DNA of 12,476 nucleotides. Source: GCA-003244245 sp036501085. GTDB lineage: Bacteria; Actinomycetota; Actinomycetes; Mycobacteriales; Pseudonocardiaceae. Each line of letters opens with the position of its first letter. The stretch's first letter is position 1. The DNA is taken from assembly GCA_036501085.1 (NCBI GenBank), contig DASYAZ010000129.1, positions 1-12,476 of the forward strand. The letters run 5' to 3'. Positions 5,840-12,476 of this stretch are shown here, piece by piece. Position numbers and translations under genes: made by a program. The notes under the pieces are model-generated. The model did no database searches and was not told the origin of the DNA. It was given only the letters and a program-made list of their open reading frames with translations.

Positions 5840-7218
5840 GCGCCGGTGATGGCGGTGACGCCGGTGGTGGTGCCCAGGTAGGCGTGGTCCCGGGCGAGGG
5901 TGGGGCTCGCGAAGTGGGGGAGGTCGCCGACGTCGATCTGCTGGCGGGGGGTGCCGGTCGCGGGGTCGAGGGCGTAGAGGACACCGTGGTCGGTGTCGGT
6001 CACCCACACCGCGCCGCCACCGACGACCGGGGACCCGTCGGAGGGCACCGGCGCCGTCCAGCGCACCCGCAACCCGCTTGCCGGGTCGACGTCCACCGCG
6101 CGGGTGTTGTCGTTGCATGGGACGTAGACCGTCGAGCCGTCCACCGCGCTGCCCCCGAAGGCCTGGCAGATCGGCGCCCTGGTGCGCTGCCCGCCGATGC
6201 CGCCGAGCCGGGCGGCGTCCAGCAGGTAGCCGTCACCGCGCTTGCCGACGGCGAGCACCCGCTCGCCGACCACGACAGGGCTCATCGACCCGAGATCGAG
6301 GTCATTCGCGTTGTCCTGCGCCCACAACGCCGGGCTGAAGCTGTCGGCCAACCTCAGCTCCGGGGTGAGCGCCAGCACCGAGTCGCTGTGGTCGTAGTCC
6401 TGGGTCGCCTCACCGTTGCCCACGGCGTAGAACAACCGTCCGTTGTGGACCACACCGCCGCCGGGCGCCCAAATCGCCCCCTCCCGGGAGGTCGGCACGG
6501 CGTAACTGCGCAGCGGGCCGGTACCGGTGGTCGGGGCGGCGACCACCGAGCCGACGTAGTTGGCGCAGTCCCCGAACAGCCCGCCGTAGCCGACGTACAC
6601 CCAGCCGTCGAGCACGGTCAGCGCGGCGCGTTGCTGGTGGGCGAGCTCGTCACCTTTGGGCGGCGGCAGCGCGCGGCGCAGCATGACCCTGCCGCTGGCC
6701 AGGTCCACCCCAGCCAGGGTGTGCCGGCCCCCGGCCGTCTCGGCGACCACGAAGACGAGCCCGCTGGCCTGGTCGTAGACCGCGGTGCCGGTGATCCCCA
6801 GCGGGTCGATGTTGCCGCAGGGCAACTCGGACCCGGGCACTGGCTCGCCCAGCGGCGCAGACCACAGGATGTGCCCGTCGGTGGCGGAGAGCGCGTAGAC
6901 CGTGTTGTGCTCGGTCGCCGCGATCACCCGGTCCCCGACCACCAGCGGCTGGCCGTAGACGGCACCGTCGAGCCGGGTCTGCCAGGCCTGATGCAGGGTA
7001 CCCAGCGGGGCGAGCTGCGCGGCGACGCCGGTGCGGGCGTTGTCGTGGTGGTAGGTCGGCCAGTCCGCGGGACCGGTCGTGGCCGGCGGTGCTGCTCCCG
7101 GGGGCCGGGCGCTGCTCACCGGCGGTGCCGGCGCGGGCACACCCGGGGCGGAGCACCCGGCCACCGCGGTGAACGAAAGGACAACGCTGAGGGCGGTCAC
7201 GGTGAGGGCCGTTTTCAT
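5836..7218 (-). CDS. PQQ-like beta-propeller lipoprotein
   Basis: The 460-residue product begins with a signal peptide (MKTALTVTALSVVLSFTAVAGC) whose VAGC lipobox puts the lipidated Cys at 22. A Pro/Ala-rich linker follows (about 23-50), then WPTYHHDNARTGV, the usual opening of PQQ-type propellers. Blade signatures recur: VVGDRVIAATEHNTVYALSATDGHILW, LVFVVAETAGGRHTLAGVDLASGRV, SMSPVVVGERVLAVG, STVYVPCNDNTRAVDVDPASG and GVLYALDPATGTP. Cysteines in ELPCGN, GDCANY, PICQAF and VPCNDN may form disulfides outside the cell. I see no clear PQQ- or calcium-binding dehydrogenase set, so a binding or scaffold role fits better than an alcohol or glucose dehydrogenase. ATG 7218 lacks an obvious Shine-Dalgarno and may be leaderless. 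Divergent from the 7338 gene, convergent with the SPFH gene. Confidence 0.9.
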   Translation of the reverse strand: MKTALTVTALSVVLSFTAVAGCSAPGVPAPAPPVSSARPPGAAPPATTGPADWPTYHHDNARTGVAAQLAPLGTLHQAWQTRLDGAVYGQPLVVGDRVIAATEHNTVYALSATDGHILWSAPLGEPVPGSELPCGNIDPLGITGTAVYDQASGLVFVVAETAGGRHTLAGVDLASGRVMLRRALPPPKGDELAHQQRAALTVLDGWVYVGYGGLFGDCANYVGSVVAAPTTGTGPLRSYAVPTSREGAIWAPGGGVVHNGRLFYAVGNGEATQDYDHSDSVLALTPELRLADSFSPALWAQDNANDLDLGSMSPVVVGERVLAVGKRGDGYLLDAARLGGIGGQRTRAPICQAFGGSAVDGSTVYVPCNDNTRAVDVDPASGLRVRWTAPVPSDGSPVVGGGAVWVTDTDHGVLYALDPATGTPRQQIDVGDLPHFASPTLARDHAYLGTTTGVTAITGA

Positions 7219-7241
7219 GACGGCCAGTGTGGATCAGGCCG

Positions 7242-7266
7242 GTTCGGCGCCGTGATTCGGCCGAAC
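7242..7266. promoter_or_regulatory. Inverted repeat GTTCGGC/GCCGAAC in a divergent promoter region
   Basis: GTTCGGC at 7242-7248 and GCCGAAC at 7260-7266 are perfect 7-bp inverted arms with 11 bases between, so the half-site centres are 18 bases apart. They lie between the divergent propeller lipoprotein (start 7218) and the 7338 gene. The geometry suits a dimeric repressor, but no regulator is recognised. Confidence 0.35.
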
Positions 7267-7337
7267 GGTCGTTGCGGGACCCTGCGGCCGGGTCAACGCT
7301 GCTCAGGGGGCTTATGCGACATCACTAGGAGGCAGCA

Positions 7338-7646
7338 ATGGCCGGTTTCATCCAGATCATCGAGTACAAGACATCCCGGATCGACGAGATCCAGGCCCAT
7401 GTGGACGAGCATCGACCCAGCATGCAGGACGGCAGCACCGCCCGGCGGGTCACGCTCACCGCCGACCGGGATCGCCCCGGCTACTACCTCACCATCGTCG
7501 AGTTCGACTCGTACGAATCGGCGATGGAGAACTCCAACCGGCCCGAGACAGCCGAGTTCGCAGCAGGGATGGCCAAGCTGTGCGACGGCCCGCCGACGTT
7601 CTACAACCTGGATGTGCAGCAGGTGATGGATCCCGCGGCAGGCTGA
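7338..7646 (+). CDS. Small dimeric alpha-beta barrel (ABM-like) protein, function unknown
   Basis: The 102-residue product starts GFIQIIEYKTSRIDEIQAHVDEH, continues with RVTLTADRDRPGYYLTIVEFDSYESAMENSN and ends FYNLDVQQV. A strand-helix-strand-strand-helix-strand order, with a YYLTIVEFDSYESAM segment, resembles the ferredoxin-like dimeric alpha-beta barrel of antibiotic biosynthesis monooxygenases and related heme or quinol proteins. I cannot tell an enzyme from a binding protein, and no catalytic set is visible. ATG 7338 is secure, with AGGAGG at 7327-7332 five bases ahead. It is followed by the Ser/Thr kinase gene 80 bases on, same strand. Confidence 0.88.
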   Translation: MAGFIQIIEYKTSRIDEIQAHVDEHRPSMQDGSTARRVTLTADRDRPGYYLTIVEFDSYESAMENSNRPETAEFAAGMAKLCDGPPTFYNLDVQQVMDPAAG

Positions 7647-7726
7647 GCTCGGCCGCAGTATGGTCTCTGCCGAACACGCACCCGGACAGCAGCGCTGGGT
7701 GAGTCGTCGGGGTGGCGGAGGCGCGA

Positions 7727-9541
7727 GTGCGCACTGGTCAGCTGATCGCGGGCCGGTACCGGCTGGAGGAGCAGATCGGTTCCGGTGGCATGGGGGTGGT
7801 CTGGCGGGCCGTCGGCGAGGACGGCCGGATGGTCGCCATCAAGCGAGCCACCCGGCCGTCCGGCGACGAGGGGGAGCGCACCCGCCGCCGGATGAAACGT
7901 GAGGCCAGGATCGCGGCCGGGCTGCACCACCCGCATGTCGTCTCCTTCGTCGAAGAGGTGCTGGAGGGCCACGAGCGGTGGCTGGTGATGGAGTACGTGC
8001 CCTCCCGGAGCCTCGCGCAGATCCTGACCCAACACGGCCCGCTCAACCCGCAACAGGTCATGCACATCGGCGCGCAGATCGCCAATGCGCTGGAGGCGGT
8101 GCACGCCCAGGGCGTCATGCACCGGGACGTCAAACCGGGCAACGTGCTGGTCACCACGGACGGGACCGCAAAGCTGACCGATTTCGGCATATCCCGGCCC
8201 ATCAGTGGTGATGTGACCGTCACCGATTCCGGGGTGATCGGCGGGACGGTGGCCTTCCTCGCCTCCGAGGTCGCCGGCGGCGAGGACGCCACCCCGGCCT
8301 CCGACGTCTTCGCTCTCGGGGCCACCTTGTTCGCAGCGGTCGAGGGGACCCCACCGTTCGGCACCGCCGACAATCCCCTGCTGGTGCTGCGCCGGGCCGC
8401 GGCCGGCGAGCTGCTGCCCTGCCGTCGGGCCGGCCCGCTCGCCCCCGTGCTGTCCGCCTTGCTCCAGCCCGACCCCGCGGACCGGCCCGACGCAGCTCGG
8501 GCCCGGGAACTGCTCCAGGACCTCGCCACCACCTCCGCGGGCGAGGGTTGCCAACCGTGGCACTGGGATCTGGGGGACGCCGGCCGGCCGTGGCGTTCCC
8601 GGCGTCGCATGCTGGTGGTGGCCGGATCGTGCCTCGCGGTCCTGGCCACGGTCGCGGGGCTGCTGATGTTCCGCCCGGGAAGCCCTGCTCCCGCCATCCC
8701 GCTGACGGTGCTGGGTGACCCCCATACCGCCGACCCCTGCGCGCTCATCGACGCCGCAACGTTCGACCGGTTCGGGGTGAGCACCCTCAAGACGGCCTAT
8801 GGCGGCTTCAACCGGTGTGATGTGCTGGTGCAGTCCACCGATGGTGCGCAGATCGATGTCAAGGTGGATCTCGACAACACGGGGTCCACGGCGGGCACGG
8901 TCCAGAGCTTGCGCGCACCTCAGGTCCTCCCGCAGCCGCGGGATGGGAACCATTGCGACCGGGTCGTGGTGCTGGCCGACCAGAACCGGGTCACGATCAC
9001 TGCCACCCACAATCCCCCCGAGCCCGGCTCGCCGGATCTGTGCGCCATGGCCGACGTCGCCACCCAGCGCGCGCTCCGCGTGATCAACACTGGTGCGATC
9101 CCCCGGCGCGGCGAGCCGTTCAGCCCCGCGTCCCTGGCCACGCTGAAAGCCTGCTCGCTGCTGGACACCACTACGGTCGCCCGCGCGCTCGGTGCTGGTA
9201 CCGGCACGCCGGATGCCGGTTTCGGGGACTGGCAGTGCAGCTGGCACAGCAGCGCCAACGGTCTCATTGCCCGCGTGTACTACGACCGGAACAGCCCGTT
9301 GACCCCACAGGACGGTCGCCCGATCACGCTCGCCGGACACGCCGCCTACCTCACCGAGCGACCTGACGAACCGGACTGCGTCACCCAGGTGGTCAACCGG
9401 CGGGATTTCGACGCGAGCAGCGACCCGGTAGACGAGTTGCTCATGGTCTCCGTCAGCGGGCCACGGCCCGTGCCTGAGCTGTGCGAACCGGCCCGCGCAC
9501 TCGCGGCGGCTGCCGCCACCAGAATGCCGGCACCTCGCTGA
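7727..9541 (+). CDS. Transmembrane Ser/Thr protein kinase with a two-module cysteine-containing ectodomain
   Basis: Pkn-type Hanks kinase of 604 residues. From the preferred start the motifs are: P loop GSGGMGVV (18-25), ATP Lys39 (VAIK), helix-C Glu59, HRDVKPGN with catalytic Asp134 and Asn139, DFG Asp152. The APE motif is ASE (179-181). An RD kinase, probably active. One transmembrane helix spans about 295-315 (MLVVAGSCLAVLATVAGLLMF). Outside, DPCALIDAATFDRFG and later KACSLLDTTTVARALG...WQCSW each look like a DUF3558-type lipoprotein module, so the ectodomain appears to hold two instead of the PASTA repeats of PknB. It would sense an envelope signal and phosphorylate cytoplasmic proteins. 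GTG 7727 has GGAGG at 7717-7721 five bases ahead. GTG 7712 would add MAEAR with no ribosome site. It converges on the ankyrin gene with six bases between. Confidence 0.94.
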   Translation: MRTGQLIAGRYRLEEQIGSGGMGVVWRAVGEDGRMVAIKRATRPSGDEGERTRRRMKREARIAAGLHHPHVVSFVEEVLEGHERWLVMEYVPSRSLAQILTQHGPLNPQQVMHIGAQIANALEAVHAQGVMHRDVKPGNVLVTTDGTAKLTDFGISRPISGDVTVTDSGVIGGTVAFLASEVAGGEDATPASDVFALGATLFAAVEGTPPFGTADNPLLVLRRAAAGELLPCRRAGPLAPVLSALLQPDPADRPDAARARELLQDLATTSAGEGCQPWHWDLGDAGRPWRSRRRMLVVAGSCLAVLATVAGLLMFRPGSPAPAIPLTVLGDPHTADPCALIDAATFDRFGVSTLKTAYGGFNRCDVLVQSTDGAQIDVKVDLDNTGSTAGTVQSLRAPQVLPQPRDGNHCDRVVVLADQNRVTITATHNPPEPGSPDLCAMADVATQRALRVINTGAIPRRGEPFSPASLATLKACSLLDTTTVARALGAGTGTPDAGFGDWQCSWHSSANGLIARVYYDRNSPLTPQDGRPITLAGHAAYLTERPDEPDCVTQVVNRRDFDASSDPVDELLMVSVSGPRPVPELCEPARALAAAAATRMPAPR

Positions 9542-9547
9542 CAATGA

Positions 9548-10252
9548 TCAGAACCGGCCCCAGGCCACTTCCCAGCGACCGCCAGTCCGGTATATCCGGT
9601 AGTTATTCTGCCTGGCCCACTTTTCCGCGGCCACCCGAAGCACGTCCGAACCCGCGTTGAGGTAGTCGACAGCGATCTCTTTTGTGCCGAACCTTCTCAG
9701 CACCTCCACCAGCTTCTCCTCCGACCCGGTGATTCCCAGTTTTATCACCAGATAAAGCAATGGCCTCCGCAGCTCGGAGCTTTCCAGAACCCGCCGAACA
9801 ATGGCCGGATTGTAGATGTGCGGCGAACACATCCGGAGCTCGTCGTATACCGCGCGGCCGGTGTGCACGTCGAACCAGGAGCCGGTGGGTCCCAGGCACC
9901 GGGCGCCCCGCTCGAGGAGCTCCTCGGTCGCCGCCAACTCCGCCATCTCCGGGGCGGTGAGCCATTCTCGATTTCGCAGGTCGCCGTCTGCGCACGCTTC
10001 GATCAGGCAGGCGATAGCGCGCTCCCGCTGGTAATAGTAGGCGAGGTGGAGGGCGGTGTTCCCTTTGCTGTCCTGCTGGTCGATGCGCACTCCCTGCTGC
10101 CGTAACCGGTCGGCGTCACCGTCCGACGCCGCGCGATAAAGCGCTTGTACACGTTCACTCACCCCGCGACTGTGCCGGCGCCGAAGTGCCGAGAGCAGCA
10201 GCGCGGCTCCCATGGCGACCAAGATGATCGCGATTATCGCGGCGCCGTGCAT
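9548..10252 (-). CDS. Membrane-anchored ankyrin-repeat protein
   Basis: The chosen frame gives 234 residues: a short N-terminus, one transmembrane helix (about 3-22, AAIIAIILVAMGAALLL), a basic patch RRRHSR, then SERVQALYRAASDGDADRLRQQGVRIDQQDSKGNTALHLAYYYQ, a clear ankyrin repeat (D-x-x-G-N-T-A-L-H-L-A), and weaker helix pairs after it (ERAIACLIEAC, TEELLERGARCL). The C-terminal half lacks motifs I recognise. Ankyrin repeats bind protein partners, so a scaffold role is likely but unknown. ATG 10252 has no good Shine-Dalgarno. The frame stays open upstream to 10519, but those residues are proline- and arginine-rich, cross the operator-like palindrome and overlap the SHOCT gene. The gene uses codons that are rare in this window (ATA, AAA, AGG), hinting at a different origin. 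Confidence 0.75.
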   Translation of the reverse strand: MHGAAIIAIILVAMGAALLLSALRRRHSRGVSERVQALYRAASDGDADRLRQQGVRIDQQDSKGNTALHLAYYYQRERAIACLIEACADGDLRNREWLTAPEMAELAATEELLERGARCLGPTGSWFDVHTGRAVYDELRMCSPHIYNPAIVRRVLESSELRRPLLYLVIKLGITGSEEKLVEVLRRFGTKEIAVDYLNAGSDVLRVAAEKWARQNNYRIYRTGGRWEVAWGRF

Positions 10253-10280
10253 GGGCTGTTGTGTAGTGGAAACAGTCCGG

Positions 10281-10335
10281 GACCCCTCCCTGAGGCGGGC
10301 CGGGGTCGTTGTACCTCTACGGAGGTACGCCGACC
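10281..10335. promoter_or_regulatory. CsoR-like palindrome GTACCTC/GAGGTAC with overlapping hairpins
   Basis: GTACCTC (10311-10317) and GAGGTAC (10322-10328) flank TACG. Adding GGTCG (10304-10308) and CGACC (10331-10335) gives a 12-bp imperfect stem. The core TACC...CTACGG...GGTA resembles operators of CsoR-family copper sensors. It lies between the divergent ankyrin gene (start 10252) and the SHOCT gene (start 10466). A second stem, GACCCC (10281-10286) with GGGGTC (10302-10307), shares 10304-10307 with the first, so only one can form in full. The assignment is by likeness only. Confidence 0.5.
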
Positions 10336-10465
10336 GTGCGCTCTTCGCTGAATGGCGTATCCCAGATGCCTCTGCCGGTCCGACGACGGGAGCGGCCCGG
10401 CGGCGCAACATTGCTGCAGACGGCCAGGCAACCCGAACGCCCGGCCAGACGCGAAGGAGATCACC

Positions 10466-10729
10466 ATGTTGACGGAACTGATGACTTATGCGGCGCACCC
10501 GGGTTGGGGATATGGCCACGGCGCGGGCGGGCCCGGCTGGTGGATCGTTTTCCCCATCCTGTTCTGGGTCCTGGTGCTCTCGGCGATCGGGTACGTGATC
10601 TACCGCAGGTCGCCCAAGCAGCAGGCACGGACCTCAGCCGAGCGGACGCTTGCCGAGCGCTACGCCCGGGGCGAGATCAGCGAGGAGGAGTTGCAGCAGC
10701 GCAGGAACGTGCTCCGGTCCAACTCGTGA
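10466..10729 (+). CDS. Small membrane protein with a C-terminal SHOCT domain
   Basis: The 87-residue product has a Gly/His/Trp-rich N-terminus (HPGWGYGHGAGGPGWW), one transmembrane helix (about 26-45, IVFPILFWVLVLSAIGYVIY), then a SHOCT domain: TLAERYARGEISEEELQQRRNVL. SHOCT is a short C-terminal helical motif that in many actinobacterial small proteins follows one membrane helix, and these proteins are often found beside copper or other metal-homeostasis genes (general knowledge, not shown here). The His and Trp residues in the N-terminus could be a metal-related feature. ATG 10466 is well supported by AAGGAG at 10454-10459, six bases ahead. The CsoR-like palindrome lies 137 bases upstream. 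Its exact role is unknown. Confidence 0.92.
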   Translation: MLTELMTYAAHPGWGYGHGAGGPGWWIVFPILFWVLVLSAIGYVIYRRSPKQQARTSAERTLAERYARGEISEEELQQRRNVLRSNS

Positions 10730-10741
10730 GCACCGGGGATG

Positions 10742-10780
10742 GCGAGGCGTTGTCTCTCTACTCGGGTGGCAGCGCCTCGC
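10742..10780. terminator. Possible hairpin between convergent SHOCT and coiled-coil genes
   Basis: GCGAGGCG (10742-10749) and CGCCTCGC (10773-10780) are perfect 8-bp inverted arms around 23 bases. The right arm is inside the last codons of the 10758 gene. It could end transcription from both sides, but the loop is long and there is no U tract. Confidence 0.3.
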
Positions 10781-11210
10781 GCACTCGCTGGATGGCGCCG
10801 GCATTGGCCTGCGGTTCCCGGCTCAGCGCTTGCACGTCCGCCACGATCCGGTCGATCCGGTCGTGCACGGCCTGCTGTTTGACCGCGGCGACCTCCTCGG
10901 CGAGCTTGCGGAGCTGATCCAGCGCGTGGACCTCCGATTCGTCGAGACCCTCATGCGACTGCCGGGCGGCCAGCACGTCGACGGCGTCCAGGAGCCGGCC
11001 GAGCTGGCGCCCGTAACTGGCCACCTCGGTGATGATGCGCTGTTCCAGCTGCGGATCGTTGGTACGGGTGGCATTGATATTGATCAAGCCGAGCTGGCCG
11101 CCCTCAATGTTCTCGGTGACATCGCCGGACAGCGGCGCACGGATACCGAGCATCGACAACCACATCTGCCAGGGATTCCATGGCTGAGCCCCGTGGTGAG
11201 CGTCGGGCAT
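10758..11210 (-). CDS. Coiled-coil protein of unknown function
   Basis: 150 residues from ATG 11210, with GGGGAG at 11221-11226 ten bases ahead as a possible ribosome site. The N-terminus (HHGAQPWNPWQMWLSMLGI) is Trp-rich and amphipathic. It is followed by SGDVTENIEGGQLGLININATRTNDPQLEQRIITEVASYGRQLGRLLDAVDVLAARQ and a long charged helical stretch up to the end (LDQLRKLAEEVAAVKQQAVHDRIDRIVADVQALSREP), which looks coiled-coil. No enzyme motif, signal peptide or transmembrane helix is seen. I do not recognise the family, so the function is unknown. The frame continues upstream to 11474, but that part is a shadow of the FHA gene. It is divergent from the FHA gene across 109 bases. Confidence 0.8.
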   Translation of the reverse strand: MPDAHHGAQPWNPWQMWLSMLGIRAPLSGDVTENIEGGQLGLININATRTNDPQLEQRIITEVASYGRQLGRLLDAVDVLAARQSHEGLDESEVHALDQLRKLAEEVAAVKQQAVHDRIDRIVADVQALSREPQANAGAIQRVREALPPE

Positions 11211-11319
11211 GGTGGGTGCACTCCCCTCGCAGGTGCGGTGGTGGACCGGCCCCGTTGCCGTCATTACAGTACGGTCGGTCGGTACCCAGCCGCCCACCAC
11301 CGTCCTACGGAGAGACAAC

Positions 11320-12111
11320 TTGGGCGAGGTAGACAGCCAATCGCTCCCGGCCACGCACGGCAGCCTGGCCCTTGGGGTGCCGGCGTCCCGGCCCGGCACG
11401 ATCTTCGCGCTGGCCATCGCGGGCGGCATCGCGATCAAGCCGCGGCAGGGACGGACCATCGTGTTCGGGCGCAACCGGCCGGAGGTGCACGTCTGCGTCG
11501 GGGAGGACGACCCGCAGGTCAGCCGCCAGCACGGCTTGCTGACCCATCACCGGGGCCAGTGGCGGGTGAGCAACACCGGGCGGCTCCCGTTGCGGTTGCC
11601 CGGATCCCGGAAGCTGTTCCCCGACGAGGAGCCTGCGCCGCTCGGCGAGGGGTACACGCCGCTGTTCATACAGGGTTCACGCGGCCGGGAGCACCTGCTC
11701 GAGTTGTACGTCAGCGGCGCCGACGGGCAGCGCCCGTCGTCCCGGCACGGCGATCCCACCCAGCTGCCGAGGATCTGGCGGCTACACCAGGACGAGCGGC
11801 TGGCCCTGATCGTGCTGGGGCAGTACTACCTGCTGCACGAGGCGCATCCGCACCCGCTGACCTGGCGGCAGGCGGCCGAGCAGCTCGCCGAGCTGCAGCC
11901 CGGGGCCGGGTGGACCCCCAAGAGGGTCGAGCACGCGATCACCTCGGTGCGCACCCGGCTGTCCCAGGAGGGCGTGCCGGGTTTGACCCGCGAGGAGGTC
12001 GGCGAGCCAGTCGGCAATACCTTGAACGACAACCTGCTGACCGAGCTGGTGGCCTCGACCACCCTCGTGCCGCCGGACCTCGCGATGCTCGACGAGCATC
12101 CGCTGTCCTGA
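11320..12111 (+). CDS. FHA-domain protein with a C-terminal helical (possible winged-helix) region
   Basis: 263 residues from TTG 11320, chosen because GGAGAG at 11309-11314 sits five bases ahead. The frame is open to 11209 but the extra residues show no family features. The N-terminal part is an FHA domain: VFGRNRPEVHV (Gly50, Arg51), QVSRQHGLL (Ser68, His71) and RVSNTGRLP (Asn85), the conserved set that binds phosphothreonine peptides. The C-terminal part has LIVLGQYYLLHEAHPHPLTWRQAAEQLAELQP and TPKRVEHAITSVRTRLSQ, about residues 155-220, which may be a helix-turn-helix. FHA proteins are usual partners of Ser/Thr kinases, and one lies about 1.8 kb upstream, but other genes separate them. 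Role probably a phosphorylation-controlled regulator, DNA binding is inference. Confidence 0.88.
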   Translation: MGEVDSQSLPATHGSLALGVPASRPGTIFALAIAGGIAIKPRQGRTIVFGRNRPEVHVCVGEDDPQVSRQHGLLTHHRGQWRVSNTGRLPLRLPGSRKLFPDEEPAPLGEGYTPLFIQGSRGREHLLELYVSGADGQRPSSRHGDPTQLPRIWRLHQDERLALIVLGQYYLLHEAHPHPLTWRQAAEQLAELQPGAGWTPKRVEHAITSVRTRLSQEGVPGLTREEVGEPVGNTLNDNLLTELVASTTLVPPDLAMLDEHPLS

Positions 12112-12130
12112 GCCGGTCATCCCCGATTGG

Positions 12131-12476
12131 TCACAGTGGCTCCGCTAGGCCTACCTGGATGAGATAAGTGGTCATATTCCAGTAGTCACGGTTATCCTTG
12201 ATCTTCCCGTTGCGGAGGACGCCGATCGAGACACCCGGGATATCGAAACGCATGCCCGTGGCCGGAAAATCGCGCTCGGCGTCCTCGCAGTCGTTGGTTC
12301 CCGACATCGTCCATTCAAACGAATACGCCTCGGGGGTCACGATTGATCGCTCGAGCGCGAAGCGATAGTCGGTCGAGAAGCTCAGTTCCATACCGGCGAC
12401 AAATTCCTGCACCGCCTCGATACCCTTGAACTGCTCACCGAGTCCGAGATCGACGTACACGACATCGTTGGTCATG
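12131..12476 (-). CDS. SnoaL/NTF2-like protein, C-terminal part (5' end outside window)
   Basis: The frame is open to the window edge and reads VVYVDLGLGEQFKGIEAVQEFV, then IPGVSIGVLRNGKIKDNRDYWN. These are the two ends of the NTF2-like fold of SnoaL polyketide cyclases and ester-cyclase-like proteins, in which the central pocket binds a small molecule. The Met at 12475 is probably internal, since SnoaL proteins usually have a helical segment before VVYVD. At least 114 residues are present. There are no clear catalytic acid residues that would settle an enzyme call. The DNA is less GC-rich than its neighbours. It converges on the FHA gene with 19 bases between. Confidence 0.85.
   Translation of the reverse strand, partial: MTNDVVYVDLGLGEQFKGIEAVQEFVAGMELSFSTDYRFALERSIVTPEAYSFEWTMSGTNDCEDAERDFPATGMRFDIPGVSIGVLRNGKIKDNRDYWNMTTYLIQVGLAEPL

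Noticed and set aside
4990..7626. 878-codon open frame on the plus strand
   Set aside because: It overlaps the SPFH, propeller and ABM-like genes, has Arg/Gly/Pro-rich shadow composition and no domain motif.
7601..9544. 647-codon open frame on the minus strand
   Set aside because: Antisense shadow of the Ser/Thr kinase in high-GC DNA, with no recognisable protein features.
10253..10519. N-terminal extension of the ankyrin protein
   Set aside because: Residues are proline- and arginine-rich, cross the operator-like palindrome and overlap the SHOCT gene start.
10650..12167. 505-codon open frame on the plus strand
   Set aside because: Shadow of the coiled-coil and FHA genes; both of those have protein motifs and ribosome sites, this has none.

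Overview
The window is high-GC DNA with GTG and TTG starts, a Mycobacterium-like Ku, a PASTA-less Ser/Thr kinase with a lipoprotein-like ectodomain, an FHA protein and a SHOCT protein. This points to an actinomycete chromosome, most likely Pseudonocardiales (Amycolatopsis/Saccharopolyspora type). The family assignment is inferred from gene style only. I see no tRNA, rRNA, CRISPR array, transposase or phage gene. Genes are tightly packed, and no stretch over 300 bases lacks one.

Layout. 1-1.5 kb: the 3' end of a HisC/Pat-type aminotransferase converges on moaA (GTP 3',8-cyclase), with a small palindrome between them. 1.5-2.4 kb: a 243-base spacer, then a membrane-anchored protein of unknown role. 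2.4-4.9 kb (minus strand): ku followed by the most remarkable gene, a 536-residue protein that fuses a complete LigD-type ATP-dependent DNA ligase module, with every visible catalytic residue replaced, to a LytS-type histidine kinase. The two are separated by a perfect 24-bp inverted repeat built from two copies of the palindrome seen after moaA. 5.0-7.2 kb: a stomatin-like SPFH protein convergent with a PQQ-type beta-propeller lipoprotein. 7.3-9.5 kb: a small dimeric alpha-beta barrel protein and a transmembrane Ser/Thr kinase whose ectodomain looks like two DUF3558-type modules. 9.5-10.7 kb: a membrane-anchored ankyrin protein divergent from a SHOCT protein, with a CsoR-like palindrome between them. 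10.7-12.5 kb: a coiled-coil protein of unknown role divergent from an FHA protein, then the 3' part of a SnoaL/NTF2-like gene that runs off the window.

How the genes may work together. Ku and the pseudo-ligase kinase are probably co-transcribed. Since the ligase half cannot make the lysyl-AMP intermediate but keeps its fold, I infer that it senses or docks (DNA ends, Ku or nucleotide) and controls the kinase half, which would make a DNA-break-linked signalling protein. No response regulator lies in the window. The Ser/Thr kinase and the FHA protein form a plausible phospho-signalling pair, but they are not adjacent.
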